Shown: piece by piece, positions 7,887 through 13,751 of the stretch
Numbering within the stretch: the first letter of the stretch is position 1
Layout of the letters: each line of letters opens with the position of its first letter
Assembly (NCBI GenBank): GCA_013331535.1
Contig: DUGF01000022.1
Coordinates: forward strand, 1 to 19,965
Direction of reading: 5' to 3'
Length of the DNA: 19,965 nucleotides
From: Microcaldota archaeon
Lineage (GTDB): Archaea; Micrarchaeota; Micrarchaeia; Anstonellales; Bilamarchaeaceae
Notes under the pieces: model-generated
Databases searched by the model: none
What the model was told of the DNA's origin: nothing
Seen by the model: the letters and a program-made list of their open reading frames with translations, nothing else
Position numbers and translations under genes: made by a program

Positions 7887-7938
7887 CTGGCAGCTACTAG
7901 TTGCTAGCACCTGGCAGGTAGCTACTAGCTTCTGGTAG
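7887..7938 (+). repeat. Degenerate heptamer-phased repeat between purL and argS
   Basis: The spacer is almost wholly made of 7-bp units: CTGGCAG (7887), CTACTAG (7894) and TTGCTAG (7901), then after a 3-bp slip CTGGCAG (7911), GTAGCTA (7918), CTAGCTT (7925) and CTGGTAG (7932). A small hairpin with arms ACCT and AGGT lies at the slip. The argS ribosome binding site AAGGTG follows directly. Confidence 0.6.
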
Positions 7939-7941
7939 ATA

Positions 7942-7946
7942 AAGGT
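7942..7946 (+). promoter_or_regulatory. Ribosome binding site of argS
   Basis: AAGGT(GA) lies 8 nt before the ATG at 7955 and sets the start of argS. Confidence 0.6.
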
Positions 7947-7954
7947 GAAATTTA

Positions 7955-9703
7955 ATGCTTCAAAAAGTAAAAACAGAAATTGCGGAACAACTTTCTAAAG
8001 AGTTGGGCATCGATAAGGAGATTGCATTCGCAAGCCTTGAAACCCCAAAAGACGAATTCGGGGATTTAACCACGCGAATCGCATTTGTGCTGGCAAAGGA
8101 AAGAAAAGATAATCCTGTTAAGATTGCTGCATCACTTGCCCGGCAGTTGAAGCCGTTCGGATATGTGGAAAAGATTTCATCAACTGGCCCTTATCTTAAT
8201 TTTCATTTTTCAAACGAATTTTATCTGGATTCATTGAAACAAATCAAAAAAGGAAGCGAGAAATTCGGAAAAGGAAAAAAGACCGGGAAGAAAATGGCTG
8301 TCGAATTTTTTCATGCAAACACCCACAAAGGCGTGCATATAGGGCACATTAGGAACATAACCACGGGCGAGGCGCTGTGCAGGGTGCTGGATGCGGCAGG
8401 AAATAAAGTGGTAAGGCTTAATTACCAGGGAGATATTGGCCCGCATGTCGCAAAATGCATCTGGGGATTTCTAAATATTTACAATGGGAAAGTACCTGAC
8501 AACAACCAGGATAACCGCGGGGTATGGCTTGGAAAGGTTTATTCGGAAGCAACCGGAAAAACTGCGGGCAATCCAGAGCTTGAGGCAGGAGTCCAGGAAA
8601 TCAACCAGAAGATTTATTCAGGGGATAAGGAAATCGTAGATATATGGAAAAAAACAAGACAATGGTGCCTCGATGATTTTGAAAGATTTTACAAGGAGTT
8701 CGGAGTGAAATTCGACGAGCTTTATTTTGAAAGCCAGACTGAGAAGATTGGAAAAGAAACCGCACTTGAATTAGTCAAAAAAGGGGTTGCCAAAAAGGAC
8801 CAGGGAGCAATCATAATGGACTTGAAAGATGAGGGTCTCGGTGTATTCGTGCTGATTACCAAGGAGGGATACCCGCTTTATTCTGCAAAAGATCTTGGAC
8901 TTGCAAAAATAAAATTCAAAAAACATAATCCGGATAGGAGCATCCACGTGGTCGGAAAGGAACAGGAACTCTATTTCAAACAGCTTTTCAGGACGTTTGA
9001 AAAGGCTGGGCTGGCAGGGATGAAAGATATGGCACTGGCTGCAGAAGCATCGCATCATCTGATCTATGAACTTGTCATGCTTCCCGAAGGAAAGATGTCC
9101 TCGCGCGAGGGGACGATGGTTCTGTATGAAGACCTTCGCAACAAACTTGTTGAACTGGTCAAGGAAGAAGTAATGAAAAGGCACGAAGACTGGGAACAGA
9201 AACATGTGGATGAAACATCCCTGAAGATAGCACTTGCGGCAATAAAGTTTTCCATGCTCAACAGGGAAAGCAACAAGGTCATGGTATTTGACTGGAACCA
9301 GGCACTCAGTCTTGAGGGAGAGTCCGGACCATATATCCAATATGCGTGCGTTAGGGTAAGGGGGATTTTGGATAAGGTAGGAAAAAAAGCTGGGAAAGGA
9401 AAGGAAACCGGACCGGCCAAATCGGAATATGAAATTACTCACTCTGAACGCAAACTAATCAAAAAACTCTGTGAATTCCCGGATGTTGTTGAAAATAGTG
9501 CGGAGCATCTGGCAGTTTACAGGGTTGCGAATTATCTTATAGACGTGGCTGCTGAGTTCAGCAAATTCTATAATGTTTCACCAGTTGCAAATGCGGAAAG
9601 CGAAAGCGCAAAGGCAGCGAGAAAAAGAATCGTTGAGGCAACCGGAATTATTTTGAGAAACGGACTTGGGCTTCTTGGAATTGATGTGCCAGAAAGGATG
9701 TGA
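7955..9703 (+). CDS. argS: Arginyl-tRNA synthetase
   Basis: This class I aminoacyl-tRNA synthetase of 582 residues charges tRNA-Arg. An N-terminal additional domain (residues about 1-90, with GDLTTRIAFVLAKERKDNP) precedes the Rossmann catalytic core. The HIGH motif is HIGHIRN at 128-134 and the signature lysine loop is EGKMSSREGT (KMSS at 380-383). The C-terminal helical anticodon-binding domain ends with the usual arginyl pattern (LRNGLGLLGIDVPERM). Length is normal for the family. It follows purL after 78 bp of repeat spacer and may be co-transcribed with it. It converges on RIO1 with only 16 bp between stop codons, so the two transcripts must end inside each other's coding sequence or in that gap. 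Confidence 0.95.
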   Translation: MLQKVKTEIAEQLSKELGIDKEIAFASLETPKDEFGDLTTRIAFVLAKERKDNPVKIAASLARQLKPFGYVEKISSTGPYLNFHFSNEFYLDSLKQIKKGSEKFGKGKKTGKKMAVEFFHANTHKGVHIGHIRNITTGEALCRVLDAAGNKVVRLNYQGDIGPHVAKCIWGFLNIYNGKVPDNNQDNRGVWLGKVYSEATGKTAGNPELEAGVQEINQKIYSGDKEIVDIWKKTRQWCLDDFERFYKEFGVKFDELYFESQTEKIGKETALELVKKGVAKKDQGAIIMDLKDEGLGVFVLITKEGYPLYSAKDLGLAKIKFKKHNPDRSIHVVGKEQELYFKQLFRTFEKAGLAGMKDMALAAEASHHLIYELVMLPEGKMSSREGTMVLYEDLRNKLVELVKEEVMKRHEDWEQKHVDETSLKIALAAIKFSMLNRESNKVMVFDWNQALSLEGESGPYIQYACVRVRGILDKVGKKAGKGKETGPAKSEYEITHSERKLIKKLCEFPDVVENSAEHLAVYRVANYLIDVAAEFSKFYNVSPVANAESESAKAARKRIVEATGIILRNGLGLLGIDVPERM

Positions 9704-9719
9704 GGCGAGAATATCTTTT

Positions 9720-10463
9720 CTACTTTTTTATCCATCCCATCGTCTTCCCGAAATCCAGTTTTATTCCGTGTTTTTCAAAATATTTGAGAATATTCCGCAC
9801 GTCCCGCTCGAGGAATTCCATTGCTCGCGGATGGGAAAGGATTACGCCCTGTCCGAAATCAATTAGTGTTGGCGGCGCACTCATCATGATATTGTATTCG
9901 CTTATGTCCGCGTGAACAAGCCCGGCATGATACATTTTTTTTATATTATCAAGAATAGAATTCATGTCGCTTTCCCCGCGCGGACCGCACATGTTCATTG
10001 TCTGAAATGGCAATCCGGTTGTGTCCCCGATAAAGGACATTACAAGAACATGCCTTTGCATGTAAAGAGGTCGCGGTGCATTAATTCCAGTCGCCTCACA
10101 AATCTTCAGGTTCTTGAATTCTTTTCTTGCAAATGCAAGAACAATATTCCGGTCTCCGCCCTTAATCCCCATAAATCTAGGGTCGCCTTCAAGATATTCT
10201 GCCTTACGAAAAAATGGCGCAGTTTCAAGCTTGTAGATTTTAACAGCTACAAACTCGCCGCTTGATGTCGTGGCACGAAAAATATTCGCCTCCTTGCCAG
10301 TTGAAATCGGATAATCCACATTTGCGATAATCCCTTTTTTTATCATTTTTGAAAGAACCAGAAGTGTGTCACGGTCAAAAACCTCGCTCTCTATCTTCCG
10401 CTCGGGCTTTAGAACGAAATCCTCCTTTGAAGGCTTTTTCCTGCGTGAAATTCTGCGTGCCAT
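9720..10463 (-). CDS. rio1: RIO1-type atypical serine kinase/ATPase
   Basis: This 247-residue RIO kinase is involved in late small-subunit ribosome maturation in archaea and eukaryotes. After a basic N-terminus come the ATP loop STGKEANIF (54-62), the lysine strand FVAVKIYK (K75), the catalytic loop LVHADISEYNIM (H184, D186, N191) and the metal loop LIDFGQGV (D202). These give the RIO1 rather than the RIO2 pattern. Start is the ATG at 10463. It lies 42 bp downstream of a secreted membrane protein gene and in line with aIF1A further upstream. Archaeal aIF1A and RIO1 genes are often neighbours, which supports the assignment. No strong SD is visible. Confidence 0.93.
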   Translation of the reverse strand: MARRISRRKKPSKEDFVLKPERKIESEVFDRDTLLVLSKMIKKGIIANVDYPISTGKEANIFRATTSSGEFVAVKIYKLETAPFFRKAEYLEGDPRFMGIKGGDRNIVLAFARKEFKNLKICEATGINAPRPLYMQRHVLVMSFIGDTTGLPFQTMNMCGPRGESDMNSILDNIKKMYHAGLVHADISEYNIMMSAPPTLIDFGQGVILSHPRAMEFLERDVRNILKYFEKHGIKLDFGKTMGWIKK

Positions 10464-10505
10464 ATGAAGAAATCGAAAAGAAAGAATAAAAACAAGATGG
10501 GCTAC

Positions 10506-11180
10506 TCAACTGCACGCCTTCGCAACATCCATTGTCGGATCATTAAGCAACAAATCAAGAACCATTGGCATCAACACGTAAATCAATGCACCAAATATCG
10601 CACCGACAAGCATAGAGGTTGCCCAGACCGAAGCACGCGCTCTTGTTTCCGCTCCCATCATCTGGCCAAGTGCATAAACTATTGCCGCGAGAACCGCGAG
10701 AAACATGAAACCGATAGCAAGCGCGGATTTTATTGTTCCGCACATTGCAAACAATGCCTGACCGATATTTCCTTCAGGGCCTGCACCAGCATTAAGGGCT
10801 GCGTTTAGGGTGCTGCTACTTCCGGTTCCAAGTGCGGTAAATTGGCAGATACCTCCGACTTTGATTTGACCCGGAGGACAACCACCTGCTGGCGGTATGA
10901 AGATTCCTGTTCCGGTACCTGAACCTCTTCCCGAACCTGAGCCACTGTCACTGCCTGAACGCCCACCAGTTCCGCTATCAGTGCCGCTGCGACCTCCGGT
11001 TCCACTGCTATCTGCTCCAGCTCTGTCACTAGATGAATCCTTGTCGTTATCTTTACTGCTGCTTCCGCTTCCGAACCAATCCCACTTATCAAACCATCCA
11101 GAGAACGTTATTCCAGACAAAAGCAAAAGAACCAGACTAACCGCTAATAATTTATTATGGGAAAAATGTGTGCCTGACAT
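10506..11180 (-). CDS. Secreted Ser/Gly/Asp-linker protein with C-terminal two-helix membrane hairpin (VirB2/TrbC-like shape)
   Basis: I do not recognise a named family. The 224-residue protein has a Sec-type signal (residues 10-26, KLLAVSLVLLLLSGITF). A low-complexity linker of S, G, D and T (about 37-92) follows, with a 10-residue repeat TGGRSG(T/S)DSG at 61-80. A possible disulfide loop is C101-x10-C112 (CPPGQIKVGGIC). Two membrane helices lie at about 150-172 and 184-212, joined by a short GAETRARAS loop, with further cysteines at 147 and 223. The two-helix end, with a basic loop, resembles VirB2/TrbC conjugation pilins and similar archaeal membrane subunits by shape only. A TATA-like box about 26 bp upstream suggests its own leaderless transcript, with RIO1 downstream. 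Its place between aIF1A and RIO1 is unexpected. Confidence 0.7.
   Translation of the reverse strand: MSGTHFSHNKLLAVSLVLLLLSGITFSGWFDKWDWFGSGSSSKDNDKDSSSDRAGADSSGTGGRSGTDSGTGGRSGSDSGSGSGRGSGTGTGIFIPPAGGCPPGQIKVGGICQFTALGTGSSSTLNAALNAGAGPEGNIGQALFAMCGTIKSALAIGFMFLAVLAAIVYALGQMMGAETRARASVWATSMLVGAIFGALIYVLMPMVLDLLLNDPTMDVAKACS
10941..11000 (-). repeat. 30-bp tandem repeat inside the linker-protein gene
   Basis: Two in-frame copies encode TGGRSGTDSG and TGGRSGSDSG (residues 61-70 and 71-80). The surrounding S/G codons continue the pattern loosely. Such repeats change linker length by slippage without a frameshift. Confidence 0.55.
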
Positions 11181-11200
11181 GAAATGCTTAACAAAAATAG

Positions 11201-11210
11201 ACTTTTAAAG
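11201..11210 (-). promoter_or_regulatory. TATA-like box for the secreted linker protein
   Basis: CTTTAAAAGT on the minus strand is centred about 26 bp before the ATG at 11180, consistent with a leaderless start. Confidence 0.45.
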
Positions 11211-11234
11211 ATTTGGATTGGCTATGCGCAGGAT

Positions 11235-11262
11235 GTAGAAAGTAGGTGGTAGGCAGTAGACA
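11235..11262 (+). repeat. Heptanucleotide tandem repeat, four GTAGNNN units
   Basis: Four consecutive 7-bp units, GTAGAAA, GTAGGTG, GTAGGCA and GTAGACA, sit in the spacer between aIF1A and the linker-protein promoter. The first four bases are constant and the last three vary. Confidence 0.65.
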
Positions 11263-11295
11263 ACAGAATTAAATTCAAGGCTCAAAACCAACAAC

Positions 11296-11622
11296 TTAGA
11301 TATGCCCGTTCTCCTTTAGCCATCTTGCCTGATAGGGATTATATCTCCAGATAACATCTCCTTTCTTGTCACCTTCTATTTCATACGGCTCGACGATAAT
11401 GATGTCTCCTTCCCTTACCCAAACCTTGTTTTTCATTCTTCCGGGAATGCGGCACATTCTTTCTTTTCCATCCTTGCACTGCACACGCATCCTGCTTCCA
11501 CCCATAAGGCCAAGAACCAGGCCGAGAACCTCTCTTCCCCTTGGCAACCTGACTCGTTGCTGTTCCTGAGGAATCGGAGCAGGACCATGATGTTGTGGTT
11601 TCCCACGTTGATAAGCAACCAT
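11296..11622 (-). CDS. eif1a: Translation initiation factor aIF1A
   Basis: The 108-residue OB-fold factor binds the small-subunit A site during initiation. The core EVLGLVLGLMGGSRMRVQC, followed by MCRIPGRMKNKVWVREGDIIIVEPYE (residues about 31-81), is diagnostic, and the region after it (GDKKGDVIWRY) is the conserved end of the OB fold. The basic N-terminal tail (about 1-25) is typical. Start is the ATG at 11622, with AGGTAA about 5 nt upstream. An AT-rich TATA-like stretch lies near 11643-11650. The leader or upstream spacer is the highly structured region 11636-11894, so this factor is the most likely gene to be controlled by it if that element acts in cis. Confidence 0.95.
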   Translation of the reverse strand: MVAYQRGKPQHHGPAPIPQEQQRVRLPRGREVLGLVLGLMGGSRMRVQCKDGKERMCRIPGRMKNKVWVREGDIIIVEPYEIEGDKKGDVIWRYNPYQARWLKENGHI

Positions 11623-11684
11623 AATATTACCTGAGTACTGAATATTTATTAATTAATATTTCAACATTCTTCAGTATCAATATC

Positions 11685-11711
11685 CCGAGCCAAATTAATA
11701 ATTCGGCTCGG
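11685..11711. other. Hairpin A1
   Basis: Arms CCGAGCC and GGCTCGG pair perfectly (7 bp). After one mismatch, AATT/AATT continues to a 3-nt loop. Its base overlaps TATCCCGA (11681-11688), which can instead pair with TCGGGATA at 11784-11791. Confidence 0.65.
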
Positions 11712-11717
11712 CCTATG

Positions 11718-11741
11718 TCATGAACGTCGCAACGTTCATGA
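11718..11741. other. Hairpin A2
   Basis: Perfect 10-bp stem, arms TCATGAACGT and ACGTTCATGA, tetraloop CGCA. Closely related to A3. Confidence 0.75.
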
Positions 11742-11743
11742 AC

Positions 11744-11774
11744 ATGATCAAGAACGGATTGCCGTTCTTGACAT
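11744..11774. other. Hairpin A3
   Basis: Perfect 10-bp stem, arms TCAAGAACGG and CCGTTCTTGA (11748-11771), tetraloop ATTG. It is extended by three more pairs across a bulged A. It differs from A2 at two stem positions, each with a compensating change on the other arm. Confidence 0.75.
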
Positions 11775-11783
11775 ACTGAACCA

Positions 11784-11807
11784 TCGGGATAAATACCAAT
11801 ATTCCGA
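11784..11807. other. Hairpin B1
   Basis: TCGGGATA pairs with TATTCCGA over 8 positions, including one G-T wobble, with an 8-nt loop. It begins directly after the 5' strand of the domain B closing stem. Confidence 0.5.
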
Positions 11808-11811
11808 ATCC

Positions 11812-11830
11812 GTGTGGCTTTTAGCCACAT
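11812..11830. other. Hairpin B2
   Basis: Arms TGTGGCT and AGCCACA form 7 pairs plus an outer G-T pair; loop TTT. Confidence 0.65.
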
Positions 11831-11831
11831 C

Positions 11832-11856
11832 TCTTGAAGTTTCTAAAACTTCAAGA
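11832..11856. other. Hairpin B3
   Basis: Perfect 11-bp stem, arms TCTTGAAGTTT and AAACTTCAAGA, triloop CTA. It shares the TC-two bases-GAA opening with A2 and A3. Confidence 0.7.
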
Positions 11857-11899
11857 TCGATATTACTTAGTTGGTTCAGTATATTCTTAATTAATCTTC

Positions 11900-12313
11900 T
11901 TATTTGACCGATGACCTTGCACCGCATGCCTCGCATACTACCTGCTTGAAGCCATGCTCGCCATCTATTATATTCGTATCGGGTTTCTTGCATTCCTTGC
12001 AAATGACATATTTCGTGGTGAAATCATCCAGTTTTGAATTAAGGGATTCAGGAACAAGCCTTCTCTGAAGCACGACTCTGTCCGCATCCTGCACAATGGG
12101 AACTGCAAGCTCCTTTGAAAGAAATTTTATAAGCATGACTTTGTCTCGCCTTAACTTGGATACCACGGCATCAAAATTCTTTATGAATGTTTTAGTTCCT
12201 TCGGTAAAGCATTCGAATTTCGGATATTCAAAACGCTCCCCGGTACCCACGGCCTTGGCTGGAAGTTTTGCGTAAAGACTATCCAGCAATTTATCGTAGT
12301 TTGAATCTGTCAT
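11900..12313 (-). CDS. eif2b: Translation initiation factor aIF2 beta subunit
   Basis: The 137-residue beta subunit of the heterotrimeric factor delivers initiator tRNA to the small subunit. The N-terminal alpha/beta domain (MTDSNYDKLLDSLYAKLP, then DKVMLIKFLSKEL and the RRLVPESLNSKLDDF linker) is followed by TTKYVICKEC. A C-terminal zinc ribbon has C105, C108, C127 and C130. Length is normal for archaeal aIF2-beta. A palindromic TTTATAAA centred about 28 bp before the ATG at 12313 points to a leaderless message. The structured spacer lies directly downstream of its stop codon, so its 3' end may run into that element. Confidence 0.95.
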   Translation of the reverse strand: MTDSNYDKLLDSLYAKLPAKAVGTGERFEYPKFECFTEGTKTFIKNFDAVVSKLRRDKVMLIKFLSKELAVPIVQDADRVVLQRRLVPESLNSKLDDFTTKYVICKECKKPDTNIIDGEHGFKQVVCEACGARSSVK

Positions 12314-12336
12314 CGAAATTAATGAGAGAGAAAGGG

Positions 12337-12344
12337 TTTATAAA
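12337..12344 (-). promoter_or_regulatory. TATA box of aIF2-beta
   Basis: TTTATAAA, identical on both strands, is centred about 28 bp from the ATG at 12313. It is the clearest leaderless-promoter TATA in the window. Confidence 0.6.
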
Positions 12345-12372
12345 TTGGCAGTTAGTTATTGGCAGTTAGCGG
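12344..12372 (+). repeat. 14-bp (2 x 7) direct repeat between ahcY and aIF2-beta
   Basis: ATTGGCAGTTAG occurs at 12344-12355 and 12358-12369, offset by 14 bp. In 7-bp phase it reads TTGGCAG, TTAGTTA, TTGGCAG, TTAGCGG. It begins at the last base of the aIF2-beta TATA and ends just beyond the ahcY stop codon. Confidence 0.6.
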
Positions 12373-13653
12373 TTACGTTCCTTCTTCCCAGCTTCCCAGA
12401 TATTTTTTCTGTTCCTCTGACAATGTGTCGCATTTAACGCCCATCGCGGCGAGCTGAAGGAGGGCAATGTCTTTATCCACTTCTTCCGGAAGCCGGACTA
12501 CTTCTGCTTTTAGTTTGCATTTATTCTTAACCAAAAATTCGCATGCAAGAGCCTGACCACAAAACGAAGTGCTCATTACTTCACTAGGATGACCTTCCGC
12601 AGCTGCGAGATTGACCAGTCTCCCTTCGCCACATAGATAGATTCGCTTACCGCCAATAGTATATTCATCAAGGGATTGTCGCATCCTCCTCTTTTTTCCC
12701 TTTGATTCGGACTCTAGAAATTTCACGTTTATTTCCGCGTCAAAATGTCCTGAATTTGCTAATATTGCGCCGTCTTTCATCGCACGAATGTGCGGCGCAT
12801 CGATTACGTTTTTGTCCCCAGTTACGGTAATAAAAATATCCCCGATTTTGCTCGCGTCTTCGAGCTGCATAACACGATATCCGTCAAGCGTTGCCTGAAG
12901 CGCGCGGAACGGTTCAACTTCAGTTATAATGACGTTTGCACCCATTCCCTTTGCACGCATTGAAACTCCTTTTCCGCAGTCTCCATAGCCGCATACTACA
13001 ACGCTTTTCCCAGCGAACAACGTGTTTGTTGCCCTGAGAATGCCATCAATTGTGGATTGCCCGGTTCCATAATAATTGTCCAGAAGATGTTTTGTCTTGT
13101 TGTCATTCACCGCAATCATCGGATATTTAAGAGCGCCATCTCGTTCCATTGCATGCAAACGGATTATTCCGGTTGTTGTTTCCTCGCAACCTCCGAGAAT
13201 TTCTTTAATGAGTTCCGGATGCTTTGTATGGATTTCCGTGACCAGATCGCAACCGTCGTCAATGGTTATATGAGGTTTTGCCGAGATAACCGCATTAAGA
13301 TATCTATAATAGTCTTCCTTTGTTTCGCCTTTGTACGCATAAACTGAAATTGAACCGCTTTTTTCACCTTCTTTCGCAAGCGCCGCAGCAACGTCGTCCT
13401 GCGTGGAAAGAGGATTACAACCTGTAATCGCGATTTTTGCCCCACCCGCAACAAGAGTCCTGACAAGCACTGCAGTTTCCTTTGTAACATGAAGGGCAAG
13501 CCCTATGGTTAATCCTTTGAATGGTTTTTCCCGCGCAAACCTTTCGCGCACTTTGAGAAGCGCGCCCATGCGCATTTCCGCTAATTCTATATTGAGCAAA
13601 CCCTGAGATGCCAGAGAAATATCCTTGACTTCGTAATTATTTCCATTGTCCAT
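12373..13653 (-). CDS. ahcY: S-adenosylhomocysteine hydrolase (adenosylhomocysteinase)
   Basis: This NAD-dependent enzyme splits SAH into adenosine and homocysteine, removing the product that inhibits methyltransferases. The 426 residues include the substrate-binding NDNKTKHLLDNYYGTGQST (residues about 183-201) and the Rossmann loop VVCGYGDCGKGVSMRAKGMGA (about 219-239). They also include ITVTGDKNVI and the late GEGRLVNLAAAEGHPSEVMS. As in archaeal and thermophilic members, it lacks the longer C-terminal Lys/Tyr tail of bacterial and animal enzymes. Some archaeal homologues prefer S-inosylhomocysteine, so exact substrate preference is open. AGGTG lies 7 nt upstream of the ATG at 13653. It is divergent from topA across a 98-bp promoter region. 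Confidence 0.94.
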   Translation of the reverse strand: MDNGNNYEVKDISLASQGLLNIELAEMRMGALLKVRERFAREKPFKGLTIGLALHVTKETAVLVRTLVAGGAKIAITGCNPLSTQDDVAAALAKEGEKSGSISVYAYKGETKEDYYRYLNAVISAKPHITIDDGCDLVTEIHTKHPELIKEILGGCEETTTGIIRLHAMERDGALKYPMIAVNDNKTKHLLDNYYGTGQSTIDGILRATNTLFAGKSVVVCGYGDCGKGVSMRAKGMGANVIITEVEPFRALQATLDGYRVMQLEDASKIGDIFITVTGDKNVIDAPHIRAMKDGAILANSGHFDAEINVKFLESESKGKKRRMRQSLDEYTIGGKRIYLCGEGRLVNLAAAEGHPSEVMSTSFCGQALACEFLVKNKCKLKAEVVRLPEEVDKDIALLQLAAMGVKCDTLSEEQKKYLGSWEEGT

Positions 13654-13751
13654 ATGAATTCACCTGAAAATTATATTAAAAAATCTCCGATAGGGTTTTT
13701 AATACGCAACCCCCAAAAGAGCAACACACTAACAGATAATCGTATTTAGAT
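13654..13751. promoter_or_regulatory. Divergent ahcY/topA promoter region
   Basis: The 98-bp spacer is AT-rich. AGGTG (13661-13665, minus) is the ahcY ribosome binding site. TTTTTAATA near 13696-13704 is a TATA candidate for either direction, with leaders of about 22-24 nt. No clear SD precedes topA. Confidence 0.35.

Larger units (their letters stand above)
11636..11894. ncRNA. Candidate structured RNA or leader: six-hairpin, two-domain region
   Basis: The spacer between aIF2-beta and aIF1A is packed with inverted repeats. Domain A is closed by TTCAGTAT (11670-11677) with ATACTGAA (11773-11780) and holds hairpins at 11685-11711, 11718-11741 and 11744-11774. Domain B is closed by 11773-11783 with 11872-11882 (11 bp) and holds hairpins at 11784-11807, 11812-11830 and 11832-11856. 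The two closures share the ATACTGAA strand, so they exclude each other. A further TACTGAA lies at 11636-11642, and TTAATTAA occurs at 11649-11656 and 11887-11894. No match to SRP RNA, RNase P, tRNA or box C/D signatures was seen. Both flanking genes are on the minus strand, so a minus-strand leader of aIF1A is the simplest reading, but a separate RNA, or a DNA cruciform or protein-binding array, is possible. Confidence 0.5.

Noticed and set aside
10897..11208. A Pro/Leu/Glu-rich plus-strand frame of 103 codons
   Set aside because: It is the mirror of the S/G/D-rich linker codons in the opposite-strand gene, which has a signal peptide and a promoter.
11627..11830. A 67-codon minus-strand frame ending just before aIF1A
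   Set aside because: It runs through five of the six hairpins, has no RBS or recognisable motif, and the palindromes explain the sequence better than coding does.
11685..11856. CRISPR-like array
   Set aside because: The units are distinct hairpins of different sequence with no regular spacers and no cas genes nearby.
11636..11894. tRNA, SRP RNA, RNase P RNA or box C/D RNA
   Set aside because: No anticodon/T-arm arrangement, no conserved SRP or RNase P cores, and no properly spaced C and D boxes were found by eye. A covariance search would be needed to be certain.
11748..12002. An 84-codon minus-strand frame overlapping the end of aIF2-beta
   Set aside because: It is out of frame with the conserved zinc ribbon and passes through the hairpin region; no independent support.
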